Shown here piece by piece: positions 1-5,626 of a stretch of DNA of 8,209 bases. Positions within the stretch are counted from its first letter, which is position 1. Every line of letters begins with the position of its first letter. The notes beneath the pieces were generated by a model. The model worked only from the letters and a program-made list of their open reading frames with translations. It did not search any database and was not told the origin of the DNA. The stretch lies in the NCBI GenBank assembly GCA_022848835.1, contig JAJISG010000138.1, positions 1 through 8,209 on the forward strand, written 5' to 3'. The stretch comes from Thermoplasmatota archaeon. Its GTDB lineage: Archaea > Thermoplasmatota > Thermoplasmata > RBG-16-68-12 > JAJISG01. Position numbers and translations under genes: made by a program.

Positions 1-1747
1 GTCCCATTCGGGCGCCTATCCTGGTAGGCGCCCGAGACTTGATGGGGATGCCGCCAAGTCTGGCGACGTAGTCCAGCGGGGTGGCAACCTTCACATCTTT
101 CTTCAGATGGAGTTCGCCATCGGTCACCTCAACTCCTAGGCACCTCAGGAGGACCGGGGAGTGCCGTCCAACCTCCAGCCTATCACCCTTCCGATGGAAG
201 GGGGCTCCCAGCGCCGATAGCAGGTGGATTATCTCTCTATCCGCGCTGAGCACCAGGCATTCCCTCTCCCACTTACCGCCTTCCGCCAAGAGTGTCCTGA
301 GACGCCTCAGTCGATCCAGGGAGAGGTCGTGCCAGAAGAGGTTGTAATGGGGATGGAGGGGGATACCATGCGTCTCACTCATGCCGATGGCCTCTTCGAA
401 GGTGGGTCGCTCCCAGTTCTCCGGGAGTTCGCCAACAGCCTCCAGTAGTTCCGCCCTGTACCAGTCGAGGCCGTATGCACCGGGTACCAGTGGATGGTTG
501 TTTTCCAGAAACTCGCCGAAGGCGATCAGAATCTCCCCCAGATCGACGATGGTCTCCACGTTCGACCTAACCGCCTTGGCTTCCTTCAGGGTCTGTATCT
601 CCACGAAGCTTCCATCCTTGAGGAGAGCCAGGGGGCCCTCGATAGAGGTGCACGGCACCACCGCCCCCGCCTTTCCGGGCCTCTCCACCTTTATCTGCGT
701 ACCCACGGCGATAAACTCATCCAGGAGGTACATCGTAGCTGGATGGAGACCGACGGCCGCCAGTCCCGTTGTCCGGGATCTCCCATACCGCAGGCGGAAC
801 CCCCCCTTTCGACTCGGGTGGGCAAGGACGGGCCTCCCCGCAAGGATGTTCTGGATGAACCTAGAGCTTGGCTCCACTCCCTCTTCCTGATCCCCTTTCC
901 TGATCTTCAGATAGTCCTCGAGAAAGTCCCAACCGCTGATACCCAGTTTGCGAACCTGCTTCAGTATCTTTGGAGCCTTGAGACAGAGGCCCTCGGCGAT
1001 AACAAGGCAGGCCCCGCCCCGGATCCTGTTGGTCTCCACCCCCGGCAGATCCCTGAAGCCACTGATCTCCTGCTCCTCCGTCCCTTCCCCGTTGATCCCA
1101 ACCGGGCAGTGGCCCACCACCAGCTCGATCTCCTCCTCCATGGGGGTGTACTGCAGGTGTTGGAGCTGTTTGTAGACAGGAATCTCCTCCTTGAGCCTCT
1201 CTACCTCCTGTCTAGTCGCCCTGTACGCCCCTATCCCCAACTCCCGTCGCACCACGTCGGCGATGAGGACACTCAGGGCCTGAGCCGTACCTCCCGCGGA
1301 GCGGATGGGGCCTGAGTAGTAGAGGTCTAGGTAGCTGCTCCCATCCTTGTTTCTCTTTATCTTCACCCCCGCCAGCCCCTCGAGGGGGGCGACGACGATC
1401 CCCTCCGTGAGGATGGCCAGGCCGGCCCTCACAGCCCTCTCGATCGCTTCCTCCAGGTTTCTAGCGGGCTTCAGAGCGAGTTCCCGGGCCAGGATGAGGG
1501 AGGTCTCCTCTCGATTGTGCTGGCTGTTCAGTTCCCTTATCCTTCGAGCCACCCTCTCCAACCCGTAATCCTTAAGCAGCCTCTCCACCCTGCTGGCCAT
1601 GTCCTCCGCCGGCAGTATCTCCACGATGAGTTCAGGGTCTAGACCCTTGGCCCGTGCATGGCCTGCTATCTCGTAGGAGCGCTGGGCCTCTCTGTCCAGG
1701 CCCTCTAGATAGTCACCGATCTCTTGACTGCAGTTGAGGCTACCCAT
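1..1747 (-). CDS. polC: DNA polymerase II (family D) large subunit DP2, N-terminal part, truncated by window edge
   Basis: This is the catalytic large subunit of the archaeal replicative polymerase PolD, which works with the small exonuclease subunit DP1 (not in this window). I translated the minus strand from ATG at 1747 and found 582 codons without a stop up to the left edge. Family D hallmarks are visible: SGPIRSAGGT at residues 145-154, RGGACLVIAEG at about 243-253, and SRAPTRIGARMG at 571-582, immediately before the edge. Full-length DP2 is roughly 1,100-1,300 residues, so about half is present. The catalytic aspartates lie in the missing C-terminal half. The reading frame is intact, with no intein in this part. 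The start is supported by the N-terminus MGSLNCSQEIGDYLEGL and a TATA box about 43 bp upstream; a GGTGG lies only 1 nt before the ATG, so the ribosome-binding site is weak. It is divergent from the thioredoxin gene. Confidence 0.96.
   Translation of the reverse strand, partial: MGSLNCSQEIGDYLEGLDREAQRSYEIAGHARAKGLDPELIVEILPAEDMASRVERLLKDYGLERVARRIRELNSQHNREETSLILARELALKPARNLEEAIERAVRAGLAILTEGIVVAPLEGLAGVKIKRNKDGSSYLDLYYSGPIRSAGGTAQALSVLIADVVRRELGIGAYRATRQEVERLKEEIPVYKQLQHLQYTPMEEEIELVVGHCPVGINGEGTEEQEISGFRDLPGVETNRIRGGACLVIAEGLCLKAPKILKQVRKLGISGWDFLEDYLKIRKGDQEEGVEPSSRFIQNILAGRPVLAHPSRKGGFRLRYGRSRTTGLAAVGLHPATMYLLDEFIAVGTQIKVERPGKAGAVVPCTSIEGPLALLKDGSFVEIQTLKEAKAVRSNVETIVDLGEILIAFGEFLENNHPLVPGAYGLDWYRAELLEAVGELPENWERPTFEEAIGMSETHGIPLHPHYNLFWHDLSLDRLRRLRTLLAEGGKWERECLVLSADREIIHLLSALGAPFHRKGDRLEVGRHSPVLLRCLGVEVTDGELHLKKDVKVATPLDYVARLGGIPIKSRAPTRIGARMG
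8..35. repeat. Perfect 11-bp inverted repeat inside the DP2 coding sequence
   Basis: The arms tcgggcgccta (8-18) and taggcgcccga (25-35) are exact reverse complements separated by the 6-nt loop tcctgg. In mRNA this would be a strong GC-rich hairpin. It lies exactly over the codons for the conserved SRAPTRIGAR motif of DP2. Its symmetry may be a by-product of the Arg/Ala/Gly codons, and no function is implied by position alone. Confidence 0.85.
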
Positions 1748-1785
1748 CCCACCACTCTAGAATCTCGGAAGCAATGGAGCCCCGT

Positions 1786-1795
1786 CTATAAAAGG
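1786..1795 (-). promoter_or_regulatory. TATA box of the DP2 gene
   Basis: Read on the minus strand this is CCTTTTATAG, a good match to the archaeal TFB/TBP box. Its centre near 1790 predicts transcription starting around 1764, giving a leader of about 17 nt before the DP2 ATG at 1747. The same AT core reads ctataaaagg on the plus strand, so it could also feed a longer thioredoxin transcript. It is also the left edge of an imperfect dyad, aaaaggctc (1790-1798) with gagccgctttt (1816-1826), between the two divergent genes. Confidence 0.6.
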
Positions 1796-1826
1796 CTCTT
1801 CCTCTCAAAGGGTGGGAGCCGCTTTT

Positions 1827-1834
1827 CATATATG
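1827..1834 (+). promoter_or_regulatory. TATA box of the thioredoxin gene, leaderless geometry
   Basis: The octamer catatatg is centred near 1830, about 26 bp before the ATG at 1856. That is the canonical archaeal TATA-to-start-site distance, so transcription would begin at or within a few bases of the start codon. No upstream Shine-Dalgarno at normal spacing is present, which agrees with a leaderless mRNA. Confidence 0.6.
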
Positions 1835-1855
1835 GGGAATGCATAATATAGGGTG

Positions 1856-2191
1856 ATGATTGCTTCAGCAACAGAGGACAGTTTTAAGGCGGATGTCCTC
1901 AACTCTCAGCATCCAGTCCTGGCCCTGTTCCACGCACGGTGGTGCGGTTTCTGCCAGGCCTTTCTTCCCATCTTTCGACGTGTAAAGGGCGACGATGTAG
2001 AGCTGGTGGAGGTGGATATCAGCGACGAAGCGAGCCCTCTCTGGGACACCTACGGCCTAGAGGTGGTCCCGACCCTCATTCTCTTCCGCAACGGGACGGT
2101 CGTGGATAGGGCTGACGGAAGGTTCATGCGAGGCCTCCGGGAGGCGGATCTGGAGCGGTTGCTCGAAGCGGCCAGGGAGAATGAGCGTTAG
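1856..2191 (+). CDS. Thioredoxin-like protein with WCGFC active site
   Basis: A 111-residue single-domain thioredoxin-fold protein, a normal thioredoxin length, expected to act in cytosolic thiol-disulfide exchange. The active site is WCGFC, with cysteines at residues 30 and 33 after the VLALFHAR beta strand. The conserved cis-proline is at residue 72 in LEVVPTLILF, followed by the RNG turn. There is no signal peptide or membrane anchor. Two details differ from classical thioredoxin: the dipeptide between the cysteines is Gly-Phe instead of Gly-Pro, and the buried Asp of the ILVDFWA strand (Asp26 in E. coli) is Leu24 here. I prefer ATG 1856 over the adjacent GTG 1853 because of the TATA spacing. 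The gene stands alone, divergent from DP2 and convergent with the 5S gene, so its partner reductase and substrate cannot be read from context. It could be a thioredoxin, a glutaredoxin-like redoxin or a chaperone-type thioredoxin-fold protein. Confidence 0.92.
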   Translation: MIASATEDSFKADVLNSQHPVLALFHARWCGFCQAFLPIFRRVKGDDVELVEVDISDEASPLWDTYGLEVVPTLILFRNGTVVDRADGRFMRGLREADLERLLEAARENER

Positions 2192-2247
2192 GGAAGGGCT
2201 GACAGCGTTCCGCGAACCTATTGACCTTTAACAGCACGTTTCACCAA

Positions 2248-2419
2248 GGTACACAAGGCACCCTGACTAGCGTACCTGGGCCAGGGGTTCACGACCCCTA
2301 ACAGGACCAAGCTTCCCGCGGGCTCGCGCACCGCAGTACACACAGGGAACGCAGGCGGGCTTAACTTCCGGGTTCGGGATGAGACCGGGTGTATCCCCGC
2401 CGCTTTGGCCGTCACACCC
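2248..2419 (-). rRNA. rrf: 5S ribosomal RNA with an apparent 45-nt expansion segment
   Basis: The minus strand shows the archaeal 5S core in order: GACGGCCAAAGCGGCGGGG (5' helix I strand, loop A, helix II), ACCCGGUCUCAUCCCGAACC and CCGGAAGUUAAGCCCGCC (helix III and loops B/C), then UGUACUGCGGUGCGCGAG and CCCGCGGGAAGC (loop E and helix IV). In ordinary 5S the helix V 3' strand follows GGGAAG at once. Here its partner CAGGG, which pairs with CCCUG, comes only after 45 extra bases. Helix I closes imperfectly, GGUGU-AC-GGC with GCC-GU-GUACC, with bulges and wobbles. Without the extra 45 bases the gene would be about 126-127 nt, the normal archaeal size. The ends are estimated to within a few bases. 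It has its own promoter and is not linked to 16S or 23S here. The open reading frame across this stretch (2218-2415) is spurious. Confidence 0.9.
2266..2310 (-). other. 5S rRNA expansion segment (helix IV/V region) with hairpin
   Basis: This block lies between the conserved GGGAAGC and the helix V strand CAGGG. It can fold by itself: AGGGGU (2299-2294) pairs with ACCCCU (2288-2283) around the loop CGUGA, extendable by two U-G pairs. An outer stem CUUGG with CCAGG closes the base. Alternatively GUACGC inside it can pair with GUGUAC of the 5' strand and lengthen helix V. Halococcus morrhuae 5S is the textbook case of a large insertion (about 108 nt) in 5S rRNA. Whether this segment stays in the mature RNA or is removed cannot be seen. 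Confidence 0.72.
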
Positions 2420-2430
2420 TTCCCTTAGGA

Positions 2431-2444
2431 ACATGAGCTCATGT
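2431..2444. repeat. 14-bp perfect palindrome in the 5S promoter
   Basis: The sequence acatgagctcatgt equals its own reverse complement. It lies between the 5S TATA box and the predicted transcription start near 2425, so a protein bound here would sit where the initiation complex contacts DNA. No known binder is recognised. Confidence 0.8.
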
Positions 2445-2446
2445 AC

Positions 2447-2455
2447 GATATTAAA
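2447..2455 (-). promoter_or_regulatory. TATA box of the 5S rRNA gene
   Basis: Minus-strand TTTAATATC is centred near 2451, predicting a start near 2425 and a short 5' extension of about 6 nt before the mature 5S end near 2419. It sits only about 20 bp beyond the pyrophosphatase stop codon, so the 5S gene is probably transcribed on its own, although readthrough from the pyrophosphatase gene is possible because no T-rich terminator separates them. Confidence 0.6.
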
Positions 2456-2471
2456 TCTTCCGTTGTCCTCA

Positions 2472-4475
2472 TCATGCGAACAGGAGTAATAGGGGAGCGA
2501 AGATGACCGCCACGTTCCCCACGAGTTTGATGAGGATGTTCAACGAGGGCCCGGCGGTGTCCTTGAAGGGATCTCCCACAGTATCCCCGATGACCGCTGC
2601 CTTGTGGGCGTCCCCTCCTTTGCCCCCGTAAAGGCCGGATTCGATGAGCTTCTTGGCGTTATCCCAGGCGCTGCCTGCGACAGCCATGAACACCGCCAGG
2701 AGGAATCCCGATAGAAGGGCCCCTAGGAGGAGGCCTGCGAGAGCTTCGCGACCGAGGATGAAGCCCACAGCGAGGGGGGCAAGAATGACGACGATGCTAG
2801 GCAGGAGCATGGACTTAATCGCTCTCTGTGTGACCAGGGAGATGCAAGCGTCGTAGTCGGGATCCGCCTCTCCCTCTCTCAAGCCGGGAATCTCTCTGAA
2901 CTGCCTCCTGACCTCACCCACGACCTCGAAGGCACCGGTGCTCACGGCCTTGAGGGTCAGGGCGGAGAAGAGGGCCACAAGCATGGTCCCGATGAGGAGT
3001 CCCGCCACGACCTCCACTCGGGAAGCGATGAGCTCATCCACCTTGGCGACCTCGAGATAGGTGACGATCCGTGCGAGGGAGGCGAGGGCGGCGGAGGCGA
3101 TGGCGAAGCCCTTCCCGATGGCGGCGGTAGTGTTGCCCACGGCGTCGAGGGCCTCGGCCCGCTGTCGGGCTTCTATTCCCAGCCTGCTCATTTCGGCGAT
3201 GCCTGCGGCGTTGTCGGCGATCGGGCCGTAGGCGTCGGTAGATAGGAGCATAGCCAGGGTGAGGAGCATACCTACGGCGGCGATTGCGATGCCGAAGAAC
3301 CCCGCCGTGTAGAAGGACAGCAAAGTGGCCCCCGCCACGACAATCACAGGGATTACGGTACTCAGAAGGCCCACGGATAGCCCCTCTATGATGTTGATGG
3401 CGGCCCCTCTCCTGCTGGCGGAGGCAATCCCCTTGACAGGGGAGTACTCTGAGGTGAAGTACTGGGTGGAGAGGCCGATGAGAAAACCGCCGAGCAACCC
3501 GCTCACCATCGCGATGAAGGGCCCGAGACCATCGGGTCCCAACACTTCCTGGAAGGCAAAGTATCCGAGGATGATCATTAGGCCTGTGCTTACGTAAACC
3601 CCGCGATTCAGAGCGGACCTGGCCGATCTAGTCTCATCCTGGTAGCTCTCGGGGACCTCCTTGGGCTTCACGAAGGCTATCCCTACCAGGGATGCCACCA
3701 GGCCAGCTGCCCCAAGCAGCAAGGGCAGCAGGGCCCCCACCGGCCCGATTGTTACGACGCCCAGGACCATGGCCGCTGCCAGGGCGGAGACGTAAGACTC
3801 GTAGAGGTCCGAGCCCATGCCAGCCACATCTCCCACGATGTCCCCCACGTTGTCCGCGATGACGGCGGGGTTCCTGGGATCGTCCTCCGGGATGCCGGCC
3901 TCCACCTTCCCGACAAGATCTGCGCCCACGTCGGCGCTCTTTGTGAAGATGCCACCCCCGACCCTAAGAAAGAGGGCGACGGAGCTCGCCCCGAAGGCAT
4001 ATCCTAACCAGACCCCCACGTTATCTGCGCCTGGAAAGAGGAGGAAGAGTGCTGTGAGTCCCAGGAGGCCCAGGGCGACGGAAACGATCCCCATTACCGA
4101 GCCGCCATAGAAGGCGATTTTCATGCCTTGAGTGAAGCTGGTGCGGACAAGGTTGGCTGTCCTCACGTTGGCTCTGGTGGCCACCCACATGCCTATGACT
4201 CCTGCGGCGAAGGAGGCCACCGTCCCAATCGCGAATGCCAGGGCGACCTTTGAGGCGATGAAGAGGGCCAATATCACAGTCATGGAACCGGAGAATAGGA
4301 AGAGAGCTGTGACTTCCCGTCTCAGGAACACTGCGGCGCCTCTTTGGATGGAGCGCGCTACCTCCACCATCCTCACGTTCCCTTGCTTCTTTCGAAGAAT
4401 GAAGAGGACGAGGTAGGCGGCAAAGGCTAGCCCTCCACCGCTGGCGATGAGAGGGAGGCTGTTCAGCAGAGACAT
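2472..4475 (-). CDS. hppA: Membrane-bound ion-translocating pyrophosphatase, K+-dependent type
   Basis: A complete 667-residue multi-spanning protein (the family has about 16 helices) that hydrolyses cytosolic pyrophosphate and uses the energy to pump H+ or Na+ across the membrane. Substrate-site motifs are intact: [18 protein letters not shown] at 173-190, EDDPRNP at 197-203, [10 protein letters not shown] at 207-216, and the C-terminal [20 protein letters not shown] at 621-640. In GNTTAAIG the position after GNTT is Ala451, with Gly454 following. Ala here marks potassium-dependent enzymes, whereas Lys marks potassium-independent ones. In the ion gate, Asp223 and Glu226 form DLYE, the arrangement of Na+-pumping enzymes such as that of Thermotoga and of some H+ pumps, but not the shifted Glu of plant vacuolar enzymes. 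The pumped ion is therefore uncertain. It starts at ATG 4475 without a clear Shine-Dalgarno and has its own TATA box. Confidence 0.97.
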   Translation of the reverse strand: MSLLNSLPLIASGGGLAFAAYLVLFILRKKQGNVRMVEVARSIQRGAAVFLRREVTALFLFSGSMTVILALFIASKVALAFAIGTVASFAAGVIGMWVATRANVRTANLVRTSFTQGMKIAFYGGSVMGIVSVALGLLGLTALFLLFPGADNVGVWLGYAFGASSVALFLRVGGGIFTKSADVGADLVGKVEAGIPEDDPRNPAVIADNVGDIVGDVAGMGSDLYESYVSALAAAMVLGVVTIGPVGALLPLLLGAAGLVASLVGIAFVKPKEVPESYQDETRSARSALNRGVYVSTGLMIILGYFAFQEVLGPDGLGPFIAMVSGLLGGFLIGLSTQYFTSEYSPVKGIASASRRGAAINIIEGLSVGLLSTVIPVIVVAGATLLSFYTAGFFGIAIAAVGMLLTLAMLLSTDAYGPIADNAAGIAEMSRLGIEARQRAEALDAVGNTTAAIGKGFAIASAALASLARIVTYLEVAKVDELIASRVEVVAGLLIGTMLVALFSALTLKAVSTGAFEVVGEVRRQFREIPGLREGEADPDYDACISLVTQRAIKSMLLPSIVVILAPLAVGFILGREALAGLLLGALLSGFLLAVFMAVAGSAWDNAKKLIESGLYGGKGGDAHKAAVIGDTVGDPFKDTAGPSLNILIKLVGNVAVIFAPLLLLFA

Positions 4476-4520
4476 GGGTTTCGCCCGTGGATTTAACTAG
4501 AAGCCTGAGGATTGACCGGC

Positions 4521-4528
4521 ATATAAAG
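4521..4528 (-). promoter_or_regulatory. TATA box of the pyrophosphatase gene
   Basis: Minus-strand CTTTATAT lies between the peptidase stop codon and the pyrophosphatase start, centred about 49 bp before the ATG. A start near 4498 would give a leader of about 23 nt. This suggests the pyrophosphatase is not simply the second gene of the peptidase transcript. Confidence 0.55.
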
Positions 4529-4549
4529 AGGCGGGCCCACGGGTCGGGC

Positions 4550-5458
4550 TTAGAGGAGGCTGAAAAGGAGGTTTCCCACCACGAATGTGAGCACATATCC
4601 GATGGTCATCGGGAGAAGGAAGGGGATCTGGGGCGTGATCCAGACCCGCGTGATGCCTAGCCGTCTCAAGCCCTCCAGATCGGCACTCCCCGTTCCCTTC
4701 CGTGGGAAGACGTAGTATCTGACCCCTCCACCTCGCGCCTCTTGCAGCACCCAGGCGTATTGGGGCAGGAGGTCCAGGGAGGCCTTGTAACCCAGAAGGA
4801 CCTGAGGCCATCTGAAATCCCCCCGCAGTAGGTTTCTCATTAGAAAGTACGCAGGTAGGACCAAAATGAGTAGAGCCGAGTTCATTAAGGTGGTGAGGGC
4901 AAAGGGGAAGAAGAGCTCAAAGGCCTCCGTGATTTCTGGGCGCAATGCAATCAGGGGGAGGGGTCCCCAGGAGGCATATCCCGGTACCAGGAGGCCGATG
5001 GAGATGAAGGCTTTGGCGTCGGCGCCTCCCTTCAGGAGGCCGAAGTAGTAGAAGAGATGTGCCAGGAGGATGATGACGAGGGCACCGAAGCCTCTTCGAA
5101 GCAGATCCTGCTCCTCTGGTCCAAACTGCGGGAAGTACACGACGAGGAGGATGCCTACCGAGGCCGAGGCAACGTAGAGGAGAGTGGTCAAGACCCTCTC
5201 ATGGCCAACCTCGCTCCTATCCCAAAGGACGTCCAGGAGGAGAAGGGCCATCGGGACCAGAATCAGGAAGGTCCTGAGATCCCCTGTTCCTTCGATTATC
5301 TCAAAGGAGAAGAGGGTCAGGCCTATGCCACCCATCAGCACCCAGGCTCCATCGCTCACCTTCCTGGTCTTCCAGTCGCGTAGGGCAGCGTACGATAGTA
5401 GTCCTGTCCCGAGGAGAAGGCGGGCGAGGAACAGATACACATAGGACGATTTACCCAT
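4550..5458 (-). CDS. A24-family prepilin/prearchaellin peptidase with archaeal C-terminal extension
   Basis: A 302-residue membrane aspartic protease of the type that removes class III signal peptides from archaeal pilins or archaellins at the inner face of the membrane (FlaK/EppA/PibD group). The two expected catalytic aspartates are present: Asp28 in ALRDWKTRKVSD after the first helix, and Asp147 in the hallmark GGADAK (144-149) at the start of a later helix. Several hydrophobic helices cover residues 5-26, 39-55, 61-77, 90-108, 122-140 and 180-206. After about 210 comes a soluble segment with YYVFPRK and GITRVWITPQIPF, then a final helix; this matches the C-terminal domain seen on many archaeal A24 peptidases (Pfam Arc_PepC_II type, from memory) and explains why it is longer than the roughly 230-residue FlaK. 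No pilin or archaellin gene lies nearby, so the substrate is unknown. The start codon sits inside an inverted repeat. Confidence 0.88.
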   Translation of the reverse strand: MGKSSYVYLFLARLLLGTGLLSYAALRDWKTRKVSDGAWVLMGGIGLTLFSFEIIEGTGDLRTFLILVPMALLLLDVLWDRSEVGHERVLTTLLYVASASVGILLVVYFPQFGPEEQDLLRRGFGALVIILLAHLFYYFGLLKGGADAKAFISIGLLVPGYASWGPLPLIALRPEITEAFELFFPFALTTLMNSALLILVLPAYFLMRNLLRGDFRWPQVLLGYKASLDLLPQYAWVLQEARGGGVRYYVFPRKGTGSADLEGLRRLGITRVWITPQIPFLLPMTIGYVLTFVVGNLLFSLL

Positions 5459-5466
5459 TGGGTAAA
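5450..5466. repeat. 17-bp inverted repeat centred on the peptidase start codon
   Basis: The sequence tttacccattgggtaaa has perfect 8-bp arms (5450-5457 and 5459-5466) around one central base, which is the A of the minus-strand ATG. A run of seven T on the minus strand (5464-5470) overlaps its outer arm just upstream of the start. It could be an operator covering the start, or an mRNA structure hiding it. A copy of the half-site ttacccat recurs at 5526-5533 in the same intergenic region. Confidence 0.75.
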
Positions 5467-5561
5467 AAAACGTTTAGACCCAATTCACCTAATCTAGAAT
5501 GAGGGTCAGGTGGAGGAGGCTTTCGTTACCCATGACCGGAACTTGGGGGGTCTGTTGACCT

Positions 5562-5569
5562 CTTTATAA
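5562..5569 (+). promoter_or_regulatory. TATA box of the APC-USP transporter gene
   Basis: The sequence ctttataa is centred near 5566, predicting transcription from about 5592 and a leader of about 35 nt to ATG 5627. A second AT-rich match, ccttttaa, at 5583-5590 is a weaker alternative. The rest of the divergent gap 5459-5626 shows no gene; for the peptidase on the other strand only weak TATA candidates are seen (CTAGATTA region, about 5492-5500). Confidence 0.6.
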
Positions 5570-5617
5570 CTGCCTCACAAACCTTTTAACCGCCTCCCCT
5601 CCTTGGTCGACGCCGAC

Positions 5618-5622
5618 GGTGA
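5618..5622 (+). promoter_or_regulatory. Shine-Dalgarno deciding the transporter start
   Basis: GGTGA, complementary to the 3' end of archaeal 16S rRNA, ends 4 nt before ATG 5627. The upstream in-frame TTG at 5603 has only a pyrimidine-rich sequence before it, so ATG 5627 is the better start. Confidence 0.6.
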
Positions 5623-5626
5623 CCAG

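Noticed and set aside
494..1315. A 273-codon plus-strand open frame
   Set aside because: It lies wholly antisense to the well-conserved DP2 frame, has low-complexity Pro/Leu/Arg composition and no recognisable domain. It is a shadow of GC-rich coding sequence.
2218..2415. A 65-codon minus-strand open frame
   Set aside because: It coincides almost exactly with the 5S rRNA gene, and the DNA shows rRNA conservation, not coding conservation.
4528..4549. GC-rich partial symmetry (gggcccacgggtcgggc) after the peptidase stop as a terminator
   Set aside because: The pairing is weak, and the following T-rich bases on the minus strand are better explained as the pyrophosphatase TATA box.
4021..4596. 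A 191-codon minus-strand open frame overlapping the pyrophosphatase start
   Set aside because: It is a second frame of the pyrophosphatase gene, rich in His/Arg/Ser, and shares no family motif.
4866..5444. Plus-strand open frames opposite the A24 peptidase
   Set aside because: They are antisense to a gene with both catalytic aspartate motifs and contain charged low-complexity sequence only.
5603..5626. Upstream TTG start for the permease
   Set aside because: There is no Shine-Dalgarno before it, while GGTGA stands at good spacing before ATG 5627; the extra eight residues show no conserved character.
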